Assembly: GCA_946406115.1 (NCBI GenBank)
Contig: OX291558.1
Span: 20,638,205-20,702,204, forward strand
Source: Apoda limacodes
Lineage: Eukaryota > Arthropoda > Insecta > Lepidoptera > Limacodidae
DNA length: 64,000 bases
Direction of reading: 5' to 3'
Both the position numbers and the translations under genes were made by a program. The notes beneath the pieces are model-generated. The model was not told the DNA's origin. It saw only the letters and a program-made list of their open reading frames with translations, and did not search any database. Position 1 is the first letter of the stretch; each line of letters starts with the position of its first letter. This document shows positions 32,230-43,222 of this stretch, one piece after another.

Positions 32230-32672
32230 CATTCGTTCTGGGATGCAGAATCATTATTTTCATTACTTTTGCCACCTGTCATCCGTTCGTTTAGCATTGG
32301 TATCAAAAATATCAAAATTTTCGTATTATCTGTGACAAACTGTCATGCGTTCGTTTACGATATTTTTTGTCACTTTTGCCACCGAATAACGAAACTTTAA
32401 ACCCATGTCTGGAGGTGGGGTTTTTGTGTTAATCTGTCAAACTGCCTATACATATTCATTGTTTATGGTAGTGTGTGTGTGTGTTTTATCGTAGTGTGTG
32501 TGTTTTATCGTAGTGTGTGTACGTCAACCGTTCGTTTTGCAAGTTTTGTTACCAAAAATTTTGTTAGTAACGTTTCAAAGCTAAACGAACGGTAGGTGTC
32601 GGTGGCAAAACTGGCGTTATCAAAAGTGTGAAAAGTATCATTCGTGGGAACTCTGAATCCCAGAACGAGCGC
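32230..32672. repeat. Palindromic (foldback-like) element, ~440 bp
   Basis: The outer ends are complementary: 'cgttctgggatgcagaatca' (32234) against 'ctgaatcccagaacgagcg' (32652-32671, reversed). Further in, 'catccgttcgtttagc' (about 32280) pairs with 'gctaaacgaacggtag' (about 32580). Inside there are three more CGTTCGTTT motifs and three diverged 'gtagtgtgtgtg..ttttatc' units (32470-32520). No open frame. It looks like a non-autonomous DNA element; target duplication not seen. Confidence 0.6.
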
Positions 32673-32674
32673 GC

Positions 32675-32980
32675 TCTTTATGTGATGAACATTTAATTTG
32701 TTTTTGCCTTGTTTCTATTCTATAAGTATAATGTGTATGTATCTACATAAGTATTAAAATTTGTATTCATTGTCGTTGTGTGCGCATATTAAAAGCTTTG
32801 CTTTATTTGAAATTCGATGTGTGTTGTCCAGAAATATTCGTTAAATTTTATTTAAAAATCTGGAAATTATTGGCGGATCTTTCTTCATCTTGTAATAAAC
32901 TTTCCGCAGATTCGTTTATATAAGAATATAGACAGTAAGTTAAGTAATTTAAACTTTGTTAATAATGACATTGATATGAC
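32675..32980. other. Gene-free stretch
   Basis: No supported feature. Confidence 0.45.
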
Positions 32981-32984
32981 CCTA

Positions 32985-33125
32985 TCATAAACTCGTCTTA
33001 ACAAACTTCCAGCAGAAGTGTTACAAAATTATACGTTAATGCAACTTGTAATTAGCAAGTTATTATAAGTTAACGCTTTAACTCCAAATACCGGTTAATA
33101 ATTTCTGTCTTCTGTAGTTAAATTA
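32985..33125 (+). repeat. Family D repeat copy 3
   Basis: 'aacaaacttccagcagaagt', 'atgcaacttgtaattagcaa' and 'taatttctgtcttctgtagtt' match 22935-23065 and 26530-26630. It has the longest left part of the three. Confidence 0.55.
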
Positions 33126-33214
33126 TTGGATGATTTTGAACGTGTCATGAAATTACAAAACCATGAAATTTAGTTGTTAAAAGTATTTACGGAAATTGAT
33201 GTACCTAGGTACCT

Positions 33215-33605
33215 ATTGTCACCAGGCTGTATCTCATGAACCGTTATAATTAGACAGTTGAAATTTTCACATATTTCTGTTGCCGCTATAACAAAAAATA
33301 ATAAAAAACCGAATAAAATAAATAATTAAGAGGGCTCCCATACAACAAACATGATTTTTTTCCTCGATTTTGCTCGATATTCATAACGGCAACAGGTGCA
33401 CACTTAAAATATGCACAGAATATTTAGTTATACAGTCACTTAAAAAATAAATAATTAAATTAAAATAAAACAAATAATAAAAAACCGAATAAAATAAATA
33501 ATTAAGGGGGCTCCCATAAAACAAACGTGATTTTTGTGCCATTTTTATAGAGAATGGTACGGAACCCTTCGTGCGCGAGTCCGACTCGCACTTGGCCGAT
33601 TTTTT
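33215..33605 (+). repeat. Family A element lacking its left end
   Basis: Starts inside the family at 'caccaggctgtatctcatga' and ends with a complete right end 'acggaacccttcgtgcgcga', 'gtccgactcgcacttggccg' and a T-run. The internal 'gggggctcccata' block is repeated. Confidence 0.7.
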
Positions 33606-33609
33606 AGGA

Positions 33610-34080
33610 ATGTTTTGTTTTTATATAATATATATATAATTAACTACTATGCAATATATCCAGTGTTTTTTTTTAGAGTTGTTATTTCATTAAGAAAGTT
33701 TCTTTGTAGTAGTTTAGTTATAAATTGTACAACAATTCACCCTAGAATGCGCTGTAGCAGATCAACCTTCAGATAGTACAGCGTCTGTTGAGCCAGATAG
33801 TCTGTACTTCTTTACTTATCTATAAAGAGGAAGAGCTGATGTTCTATTTTGTTTATATGTGGAGGTTAATCTCTGGAACCCCTGCACCTACTTGAAGAAT
33901 TTAAAAGGTGCATTATCTATTATGTAAAAAAAAGGCTTTATAGTGAAACAACAAGGATGTTTGAATAAGGTATACTTTAACAGAATAAATATTTGCAGAA
34001 TATACAAATACCCATATATATTGGTGAAGGGAAACATCACGAGGCAACCAGCATACTTCAGTATAAAAAAGACGCATGTG
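33610..34080. other. Gene-free stretch
   Basis: AT-rich, no supported feature. Confidence 0.45.
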
Positions 34081-34084
34081 AATT

Positions 34085-34405
34085 CCTAGTACATCAATCT
34101 TCCAAACACACAAATTAAGAAATACAATATAAATATACATATAATAAATATTCATTCTTCGTTTATGACTCCCTGAAGGTTAGGGTCTTAGAAGAAAATA
34201 TATCATACATGCCATATTTATGGCTACAGCACCAATATAAATAATAACTTTCATAGCGAAGATGCACTCAAAAGATTAACCTCTTGACTCGGACTTGAAC
34301 CTGCAACCATTTCATTCCGGGTAAGTGGTCTACTATTGAGCTATCGAGGCATAAGTCTAGCTGATAAAAATCCCAACTACATCTTAACTCTGGAAATACG
34401 CACAA
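34085..34405 (-). mobile_element. Family S repeat with tRNA-like head, minus strand
   Basis: In plus order: 'ctagtacatcaatcttccaa', 'ctccctgaaggttagg', 'catgccatatttatgg', 'agcgaagatgcactcaaaag', 'attaacctcttgactc', 'ggacttgaacctgcaacc' (reversed B box) and 'tattgagctatcgaggcat' (reversed A box). It is the cleanest family S copy here. Confidence 0.65.
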
Positions 34406-34478
34406 TATTTAATTGTTTTTTAATATTTTGACTGCATATTTGTCATTACTGTCATTCTAAGTCAATTTATTTTAAACT

Positions 34479-35203
34479 AGCTTTTGCCAGCGGCTTCGCC
34501 CGCCCTAAATTTGGTTATCGGCGTAGGATTCTTACGGCAACTCCTCAATTATATAAGCTGAAAACATTTTGAAATAATAGGTATCGCCCTTCCCCCTCAT
34601 CACTGCCCGCCGGCCTTGCGCATCATAAATGCGCGCGCAGTACTTGATCATTATTTTGCTGACATGTTATTTTAAAATTGCGATATCTCCTAAGATATTC
34701 ATTAAAATCGAATGATGTAAAGGGAAATTTTGTTTTAAATTAAAGACTTGTGATGAATAACGTATTTATTTGGATAACGATTAATATAACGTTTATAAAA
34801 ACACCTTAGCAAATAATGCAATATTTTAGAACAAATTTGGTTAGCATAAATAGTTATAGTGAGCTAACCTTAAAAGATAGACATATGCTGTCGCGGACTT
34901 TTTTTTAGAACTTTTAAAGAGGAACAATTCTATCATACATGATTTTTGTGAAACTTTAACCGTTTATGCAGCGCACGGAGCGGAAGCTCTTAAAAGGAAA
35001 AAAAAACTCCCGATTTTGAAACATTCTTCAATGGTGCTCCGCTCCTATTGGTCTATGCGTAATGATAAATGGCCAATAGCCTTCCTCGATAAATGGGCTA
35101 TCTAACACTAAAAGAATTTTTCAAATCGGAACGTTAGTCTCTAAGATGAGCGCGTTCAAACAAACAAACTCTTCAGCTTTATATATTAGTATAGATTAAT
35201 TTC
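34479..35203 (+). repeat. Family B head joined to long ~725-bp element ending TATTAGTATAGAT
   Basis: Begins 'ctagcttttgccagcggctt', 'cgcccgccctaaatttgg' and ends 'cttcagctttatatattagt' 'atagat', the usual outer ends of this lepidopteran group. The interior differs from the short family B copies and includes a GC patch (34585-34645) and a block 'gcagcgcacggagcggaag' / 'ggtgctccgctcctattgg' (34973, 35031). It is probably an intact insertion of a longer relative. No coding potential. Confidence 0.6.
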
Positions 35204-35204
35204 A

Positions 35205-36390
35205 TGGCTGCGGGACTGTTTGGTTTTATAAACATCTGAAGTAAAAACAAATTAATGAATGTAGACCTACATAAAAGCTTGTGTAAATTATTACTAGCCG
35301 GCGTCTTTATAACATTTTCTACAGTAATTTATCAAAACACCTAAAAGCTACGACATGTAGACCATGATATATGAAGAAGAAACCAAAATTCGAATCGATT
35401 TATGTAATTAAAATATAAAATTTGGTGCAAACCTTTTGGCTCCAACAGTAAGATTCACTTTTCAATTTTGTTTATATTGCTGTACATACCACAGAGCATC
35501 ATTTAATCCCAAACTAAACAAGGCTTAAACAATACCCATAGAACAGTAACGTTAATTTGTGTCGGTATCGTACGATAAATTAAGATTTTAAAGTAGATCT
35601 TTCAGTAGGTATTACTAACGGCTTTTCATAGCTAGCTAATTTTTTTTTTCTTGTTTATTAGTGTCAGAGTAGACAATAAATATTATACTAACAAAACTGC
35701 AAACAGTAATCGAATAATTGTTTTCTTTTTGGCAAATATCCTGCAGTTTCGTTTCAGTTCGCACTAACTAGAAAACAGAAGTAATAAATTATTGCCGTAA
35801 GTTACCTAGTCGAGATGTGACTGTAACTACCGAGCAAATCTAAATTGAACTAGAATTGAACCCGCTTATCTTCCACTTTTTTCTTTCCTCTGCTTGACCT
35901 GCTTATTTTGGAAAACGAAACAGGTAAAATGTAAATAAATTTTGGTTCAAATCGAGGTTTGAAGGTATTTATTTTGCAGATTCAGTTCCTTAATATTTGC
36001 TTGCCCAGTTTTTTTTAGATAAGTCCTGGAAAACATCATCGCAGCAGAAAGACAATCTACCCAATCACTCTTCTAAAATAACGGTGTCGTTGAAGAACAC
36101 AAACGTAGAACTGATAACGCATTTCCCACAATTTTTGATTGAAAGCACTCGCCCCCCAGCCCCAATCATAAATATTTAGCCATCAACTAATATCATTAAT
36201 TACTTCTGACTGACTTCTTTTCATACCATTTCCATGCGACATCCCATCTTTATTGCTATCGATCACTCGATGCATGTCGATTGTCGACCGTTTGCGTTCG
36301 ACATATTATGCCTAAACACCTAGGAATACGAAAAACTATTTTAAAATGATATCCGCCATGTTTTTTCGACATATCTAGTTCAAACTGACA
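35205..36390. other. Gene-free stretch
   Basis: Contains a SINE block at 35493-35530 ('tttaatcccaaactaaacaa'). Otherwise nothing recognisable. Confidence 0.4.
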
Positions 36391-36397
36391 AGCAAAC

Positions 36398-36466
36398 TGA
36401 CCGCTTACCATCAAGCGGACCGTGTGCTTGTTTGCCACCTTGGTGGTGTTAAAAAAAAAAAAAAAC
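36398..36466 (+). mobile_element. CR1-like LINE 3' tail
   Basis: 'taccatcaagcggaccgtg', 'tgcttgtttgccacctt', 'ggtggtgtt' and an A-run of 14 (36453-36466). Extreme 5' truncation. Confidence 0.75.
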
Positions 36467-36681
36467 ACCAACATGCCCTGCGTAAATCAATTAAACATAT
36501 CGCGAATTCGTGATTATCAGCACGAGAATAAATGGCGACGTGACGGTTTCGTGAATGACGGGCCAGAATCAGCATGGGCCATTGTTTGCTGGAAGCTTTA
36601 AAAATGAGTTTGCTTTCATATCAAAGGCATCACAATCCGTAAGTGTAACGTACCGAAGCGTGGTTTCCTTTATACTATACT

Positions 36682-37092
36682 AGACTTTGCCAGCGGCTCC
36701 GCCCGCCCTAAATTCAGTTATCGGCGTGGGACTCCTTTATCTAATCACAGTATTAATACTGTGATTTACTCCTTAATTAGCTCGCCCTAAATTCGGTTAT
36801 CGGCATGGGACTCCTATATTTAATCACAGTATTAATACTGTGATTTACTTCTTAATTACACTAATGAAGTTTGCTATATCAAGCTGTAGCTATAGCTATA
36901 GTTCGTTAAAGCTCGGTTATAGTTATTCCCGCGGGAACTTTTGAATTATTCGGTATAAAAATAGCCTATGTGCTATTCCAGGACCTAATCTACAGGTCTG
37001 CCAAGTTTCATCCCGATCCGATCAGTGGCTGAAGCGTTATTGAGTAACAAACATCCATACTTACTTTCGCGTTTATAATATTAGTAGGATTT
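36682..37092 (+). repeat. Family B element with internal 79-bp duplication
   Basis: Head 'gactttgccagcggctccgc' and tail 'cgcgtttataatattagtag' are both present, so the copy is complete. Units 36701-36779 and 36780-36858 are direct duplicates, each carrying a perfect 24-bp palindrome (36743-36766 and 36822-36845) built on AATCACAGTATT and its complement. Confidence 0.75.
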
Positions 37093-37094
37093 TT

Positions 37095-39540
37095 TTATGC
37101 AATAAAGAAATTGGACTTATACAAATATCTAATAGTAATAATATTAACAAACACTTTCCAAATTTAAGTAGAAAGTTATTAAACGAGTAATAAGGAGATG
37201 AAAAGCGCTAAATTTATAACGTATATCATGTACTTATAATTACTTGTTAAGGTTTTCTTGTACATAATGGTAATTTATCTTGGAGAAGTACTTATAATAA
37301 ATAATTACTCGCACATTACCCGGTTCTGTACGACGAATAACTTTTCCTTGTTCATTACTAGTAAAGTAACTTGGTAATGTATGAAGACTAAGGTTTTAAG
37401 TCGTTATACAATGAGTACTGTTAATAAATTTTAAATGTTACATCAATGTAATTTAATACACTGATATTTAATATTGTAAATAAAGTTCAATGACAGCTTT
37501 AACTTTGTAATAATTGCACTTCAGAGCCAGTTTTATTAATTTATTAAATACTCATTGTGCCCAAAGTTATATTGTCCATTATGCAATTGCTCTAAGTAAA
37601 CCTTTGGGTGTGTAAGCTGAATTTGGTAAGTAATCATTAACCGGTAGTTTCGAAAATTATCATTCAATATACCTACACAAAATACTTGTATCTTAAATAT
37701 ATAGTTATAAAATACTTATACGTACATGTATAATTTTATAAATGTTTTTTACTACTAAGGTAGGAAATAGGCTATCAGTCTGCCTCATGGTAAAAAGTCA
37801 TCGTAGCCTCTGGATGCTCGGATCCAGGATAATTCCAGGATCGTCTCTAGTGCGTTGCCAACCATTTAAAACGTAAGAGATGCAACTACATCTCAAGTCA
37901 CTGACGTTTGCATTGAAAAACGAAATATAAATTTATAGTTTATCATACTTTAGTGCTTAATAAAGTTTATAAGGATTTAAATATCGCGTCTACTACTATT
38001 TACAGTTAAAGTTGTAGGTATGTAGAGTAATATCACGTAGAACAGAGAAGGTTTCTGTGCCAAAACAAAAGGTTTAGAAAGTAAAAAAAAGTTTTTTCTT
38101 TTTTTACTAAACAGAACTACATTAATTATTGTTTTATGTTTCTCAGTGTTAAGGCAGCTTAGACTACGATCCTTGCCAATAAAAGTTTAAGTGATATGGC
38201 CTCGGCTGGAAGATTCTTTTTTTAAATAGGTATGTAGGTACTCTGCCGCAATTTTGTTCCGACATATAACTTTGTCTTTATCCCAAACTTTTTGATATAA
38301 AAATTAGCCAACATCCATCTGCAAAACTACTTTAAGTTATTCTTTAAGTGGTGTCAAAGATTGATCGAATGTTTGAAATCAGTCCAGTTATTCCTGTGCT
38401 TATTCAGTTATCAAACAAAAAAACTCAAACTATCTTTTTAATTCTTTACTAAAATGACATCTACTCATTCTTCTTTATATTTCATGCGAGTCCACTGTCA
38501 AAATTATATTAGTTATCAATCAGCGTGTGTGGAATATGCGTCGATGACCCCTTCTATTATAAATAATTTCTTTAGTTACAAAGGAACCAACTGTTCAACT
38601 ATATATTGTTGTAAGTGTAGTCCTTATATTTTAGAAAAGTTTGTTTCACAGGATCCACTCACATCGATGGTGAATCACAGAGAACTCTATCATGCTTTTA
38701 AATCCACTGGTGGATCGAGATGATGGATCCTACTGGGCAAAGGGGATAAGAGAAATTGCAAGGTATTGTCATATTAAAAAAATATATATTATTAATGCCG
38801 TGAGATACATAAATAGATTACACTAGGGTCACTCATCAATGCGGACTGGAAACGTCGCATGCCTGCCTCCGGTGGTCGAGGACCACTCTTTGAATTGAAC
38901 TCTACAGAACTGTCTCATCAACAGTTTCATATGTGACTCGTTCCTTGATTACTCCCTGAGGAACGCTAACTGGTAAGACGCTGCTGAAACGGAACAGAAA
39001 AAAAAGTTTTTGATAGTAAGCACAATTCTTATTAATTATACCAACGTTAAGTCTACTCACTGTACTATGTTTAAGTTAGACGAAGCAAATGACGACTTCG
39101 ATGTCATTCTAATTCTAATGTAATAACAGATAATTGCTGACTAATTGCTAAATTGCTGAAGTTTTGCTGCAACTTAAAATTTCTTGTGTAATTGGTAAAG
39201 CAATAGACTGCAGTGTCATTAGTTATATTGTTATTTATTATTAATTTCAGAATCAATACTAGGATTCGATTTTAACAATGTTCGAACAGATTACGAAATT
39301 TTGTTATTATTTTGTTACCACTTGTTAAACCTCGAAAGCTTTGCTGAAAATTATTTTGTAGTAGTTACGTTGTGACATAAAAAGAAAGTCGACTTCAGAG
39401 ACACATTATCTTGATGTAAAAAATTGCAAGCCTCATATTGCAATCTCTGTACCGTAAAAAGTTGTGATGTTGTATGCCAAGTCTGTAATATTCTTATAAT
39501 GAATCGCTACATCAAGGTACATTTCCTAAATAATAACCAA
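37095..39540. other. Gene-free AT-rich stretch
   Basis: About 2.4 kb without a supported gene. 37780-37870 is less AT-rich ('aggataattccaggatcgtc', 'tgccaaccatttaaaacg') and may be an old LINE end. The 89-codon frame at 38454-38723 has no family resemblance. Confidence 0.4.
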
Positions 39541-39559
39541 TATATCGTGAATTTATAAT

Positions 39560-39665
39560 AAACACACAACTACTAGGGATTTATGATATCCTAGTACATC
39601 AATCTTACAAAATACTAAAATTCCCATATAATTAAGAAATACGTCAAAAATACAAATACAAATAC
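39560..39665 (-). mobile_element. Family S repeat fragment
   Basis: 'actactagggatttatgata' and 'tcctagtacatcaatctta' match the outer part of the family S copies at 22375 and 34085; the tRNA-like head is missing. Confidence 0.5.
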
Positions 39666-39714
39666 AAATATCCTTAAATGCACAAAACAAAAACAGAAAC
39701 ATATTGAAAAATTA

Positions 39715-40370
39715 TATTAAAAAACATGTACAACAGGCGATCTTATCGCCAGATGGCGATTTCTACTAGATAACCTATGTTGGTATTGATATACAAATTT
39801 AAAAGATTGGAATGGTAGGATGTGCAAAATTGTACAAAAACTGAAATAAAGATATAAGTAACATAGAATAAGAATAGTATAAATTACCAAATAAATAAAT
39901 AACTACAAAATACATAAATACCCTTATACATAAAATATAAAATACATAAATTTCTTGCATAAAACTACATAAACTACACATAAATAAAACAATTATAACT
40001 TAAATATTTACGTGTCTACATCAGAAGAACAGAGGGAGCTAAACAACAAGGTTATGCGAGATTTAAAAAATGCTTTTTCACTTGTGCTTTGAAGGTTGTA
40101 AGTGATTGTGCTTTTCGGATATTTACTGGGAGAGAGTTTCACAATCGCACTGCGTGTACGGTGAAGGAATCATCGTAAAATTTTGAGTTGTGACACGGTG
40201 TATTAAGTAATAAATTAGAGGAGGAACGCAAAGACTTGTTTTATATAATAATTTTCATTCATTGCAGGTTTTTGTAGTCGGTGTATGAAGTTGTGTTTCG
40301 CGAGCTCGCTTATTCAAAGAATCAAGACCAGTGAGACATATCGGTGTAAATGTAAATTAACGAAAGTATG
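39715..40370 (-). mobile_element. LINE 3' end (C-terminal coding part plus 3' UTR), minus strand
   Basis: On the minus strand from about 40345: TPICLTGLDSLNKRARN, a stop, LRSSSNLLLNTPCH, a frame shift, then YDDSFTVHAVRL, stop, NSLPVNIRKAQSLTTFKAQV and KKHFLNLA with a terminal TAA near 40040. The 'RLWNSLP..IR...SL..FK' signature is the standard C-terminus of jockey-superfamily proteins (here the Trp codon is a stop). The 3' UTR contains 'ggcgataagatcgcctgttg' (39730-39752). It is a dead, 5'-truncated copy, distinct from the CR1-like family. Confidence 0.7.
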
Positions 40371-40371
40371 T

Positions 40372-40850
40372 AAATAAAATTATCAAAATCAAAACTGTTT
40401 TTTTATTTAACAGAACAAACAACATATCTAGTTCATCTTATATTATTGGTGAATATTTACCACATTTCAAGTATGGCTAACAGTTATTTTAGGTGTCTAA
40501 CAAAGTAGCACATTTGAACTTAGGTGATGTTAGAAAATTACTTATATTCTACACTTAGGGTGTGTTCCAAAACACAATGTATAAGTTGAATAAGTAGTTT
40601 TGGTACGCCTGACTCGTAAATTAGTCAGCTGTTAAATTAAATTCTTTACTCTATCATACATACGGTTGACACTTCTGTCAGTGTAAACATTGTGTGTTAA
40701 ACACACATTCAAAATAGTCGGAAAATCAACTTTATCAGGCAATAATCACACAGCAGAGAGTAAAAGGGAATTGGAATAATAGACTTATAAAGGTGGTTCA
40801 ATTCAGTTACAAATTTGAAAGAACAGGCTTACTACCGTGCTACCGTTCAT
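40372..40850. other. Gene-free stretch, possible promoter region of the THAP-like exon
   Basis: No gene. 40665-40720 holds paired motifs ('gacacttctgtcagtgt', 'gtgtgttaaacacaca') that are locally palindromic. If the THAP exon at 40906 is real this is its upstream region. Confidence 0.35.
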
Positions 40851-40852
40851 TC

Positions 40853-40858
40853 TCAGTT
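40853..40858 (+). promoter_or_regulatory. Arthropod initiator-like TCAGTT
   Basis: Matches the arthropod initiator consensus TCAKTY, about 50 bp before the ATG at 40906. No TATA box at -30 and no clear downstream element. Supportive only together with the exon. Confidence 0.3.
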
Positions 40859-40905
40859 GTATTCGCGCAATTGTTTCACTAACACAATACTTCACAACTA
40901 CGAAA

Positions 40906-40982
40906 ATGGTGAAATGTACAGTAAAAACATGTGATTTTTGGCCCACGACACATTACAAATCCACAGGGATTACTTTTCGCAG
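40906..40982 (+). CDS. Possible first exon of a THAP-domain protein
   Basis: ATG at 40906 opens MVKCTVKTCDFW, ending GITFR, then a splice donor AG/GTTTGT at 40983. THAP zinc-finger domains start with M-V-x-C-x(2-4)-C and reach an 'ITFHRFP' motif about 25 residues later, often at an exon border, so both the two Cys (residues 4 and 9) and the ITFR position fit. The exon ends in phase 2. The second half of the C2-C-H finger (the Trp and C-x-x-H) was not found downstream: an acceptor near 41715 leads to a short non-THAP frame that stops. It may be a gene whose next exon is beyond reach, a transposon-derived remnant (P-element transposases also carry THAP), or chance. Confidence 0.38.
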
Positions 40983-41049
40983 GTTTGTTTGTTTAATTTT
41001 GATTTGAATCAGTAACAATAAATTCAAAAACATTAGGTGTTTTGAAGTT

Positions 41050-41395
41050 AGCATACCATTTTTAGTCAAATGCAAAACAAAGTATACCCAAATTTGCCGT
41101 TTATTATAAAATTTGCTGTTGAGCTATTTTTTGAAAAAAGGCCATGGCCGGCTAATTTGACTCGAAGTTAGCCGACCACAGAGGCAAAATGTAATATGCA
41201 AGGGTGATACGAACCTTCAAAGTGGCTGAGAATTAGCCGTTGTTTATCCTTTGTTCGTCCGTAATTTTAAAAACTTTGCCGTTGAGCTTGTTTTTAAACA
41301 AAAGCATATGGTTGGCTAATTTTGAGGGAAGTTAGCCGACCACATATGCAAAATAATAAGCCTGAACATATAATGGCTTCGTTTTTACCAAAAAG
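41050..41395. repeat. Diverged tandem repeat, ~164-bp unit x2
   Basis: Both units contain 'gccgtt', 'tttgctgttgagct', 'ggctaattttga' and 'gaagttagccgaccaca'; 'ggctaat' falls at 41150 and 41314. Divergence is substantial, so the duplication is old. Confidence 0.7.
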
Positions 41396-41399
41396 CAAA

Positions 41400-42785
41400 A
41401 TTAATGTAACGCTATAATTAATACGACTTATTGATATAAGTTGCTATTTGTAACAACAATAGCGTAATGATAATATTAAAATACTTAACAGATTTATTTA
41501 ACATTGGCGTTTGTTACAGCATACTTAACAGCTGTCGATCAATTTTGTCCTTGTCGTTAACTCAAGAGAATATGATGGTTGAAATATCTGTATTTTTAGT
41601 ATTAAAAGGTCCTTAAAATGTATAATTTGGAACTATTAAAATATTTTAATAAAATTATTTTTCATTGATTTAAATTCATTTAAATATTTGATATTAAAAA
41701 CTAATTTTTTTTTAGGTTAGGCATCAGCACAAAGAATTCAAACTACAAATCTGAACGAAATAGTAAATATGACCTTTGATTTAGAAGAGCTAAAAGATCA
41801 AAGTGATTGTTAAAAATAATCTAAGACCCACACTATAATGTGGGTGTGTATAAACAAACACTGTGTGCGGCCGCAGGTTAGGTACCCCATAAAGAAGATT
41901 AAAATTTGGATCTCATACATACAAAATCAATGTCTTAATCAAAACTCTTGGCAGCGGATATTTATCATCAAATGCCAAACATTTGTACTTGTTAAAGAAA
42001 AGTCGTAAAACTGTTGCTCTCAAATTCTAACAACATATAACTAGTAAGGTAGGGTACGACTCAAATGAGAATCTCTTTTTATAATTTATCAAAAACTACA
42101 GAAAAAAATGGCCTGTTAAACTTTATCTTAAGTAGCTATATTTATTTGATATATTTAATATTGATTCTGCAAACGTTACTTGCGATAATTGCCACCAAAT
42201 TAATACTAACTTTGAATTTGCTTATCTCTTTTAAGAATGGAACTCGTGTCAGTTATTACATATTGAAATTCGGAACGAACTCTTAGAATATAAAACCCTT
42301 ATTAATTGTTCAGAGTACAGTACTTATTAGTAGATTATTAAAAATAATATTTAGTAATTACATTGGTACCTGGCATTCAAAGCTTGCGTTTTTGTCACTT
42401 TTATTGATTCATCAATTTAATTATAATGGGGAAATTAAACTGCAAGTAAGCGACACTATATAGTCTAGAACAGTATGGAATGATATCTTTATTTTGTTTT
42501 AATACAATCTTCGACGTCAATTTTTTGATATTGTTTTATGTGGAGAAAAAAGAGACACATATATTTAAAGATCTAATAGGTAAGTACCTTTTTGAAAGCC
42601 GATAGTCCGGAAATCTGGCTATTAGCCACGCTTTTTGGACACGAATTTGTTTAGGTTTGCGTCTGTAGGGTATTTTATCTAAATGCGATAACATTTCTTT
42701 AGGAAAGATTTTTTACGAGAAAGAAGCGCATTTTCGCGGGAAATGTAAACCGAAAAAAATCATTGCAAAGAAATAATATTTTTTT
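41400..42785. other. Gene-free stretch
   Basis: AT-rich. A 73-codon hydrophobic frame at 42065-42286 has no recognised family and typical AT-driven composition. Confidence 0.4.
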
Positions 42786-42789
42786 CGAT

Positions 42790-43222
42790 AAAATAATATT
42801 ATGTAAGCATTCTTTAAGTGTGCATTAAGTAATATTTTTAAGCATGATTTTAAATTTTGTACAATATTGTCTAGATGATTTTATGTTTTTTTTTTGTTCA
42901 AGACATTTATTTTGTTTGTGCTATTTATTATTAAATATTGTCGTTTTTTTTAAATTGTTTAAGGTTAAGAGTGTAATATAGGGTAGAAAGCTATTTCTGT
43001 AATACTAAATATTATGTAAGTCCTAGCATTTTTTGAGTGTGTATTAAGTAATATTTTTAAGTATGATTTTAAATTTTGTACGATATTGTCAGGATGATTT
43101 TATGTTTTTTTTTCTTCATAACATTTATTTTGTTTGTGCTATTTATTATTAAATATTGTCGGGTTATTTATATTGTTTTAGGTTAAGAGTGTAGGGTAGA
43201 AAGCTATTTCTGTAATACTAAC
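42790..43222. repeat. Tandem duplication, 213-bp unit x2
   Basis: 'attatgtaag' at 42798 and 43011, then 'taagtaatatttttaag', 'tgattttaaattttgtac', 'atttattttgtttgtgctat' and 'ggtagaaagctatttctgta' in both units. The second unit ends exactly where a hAT-like element is inserted. Confidence 0.9.
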
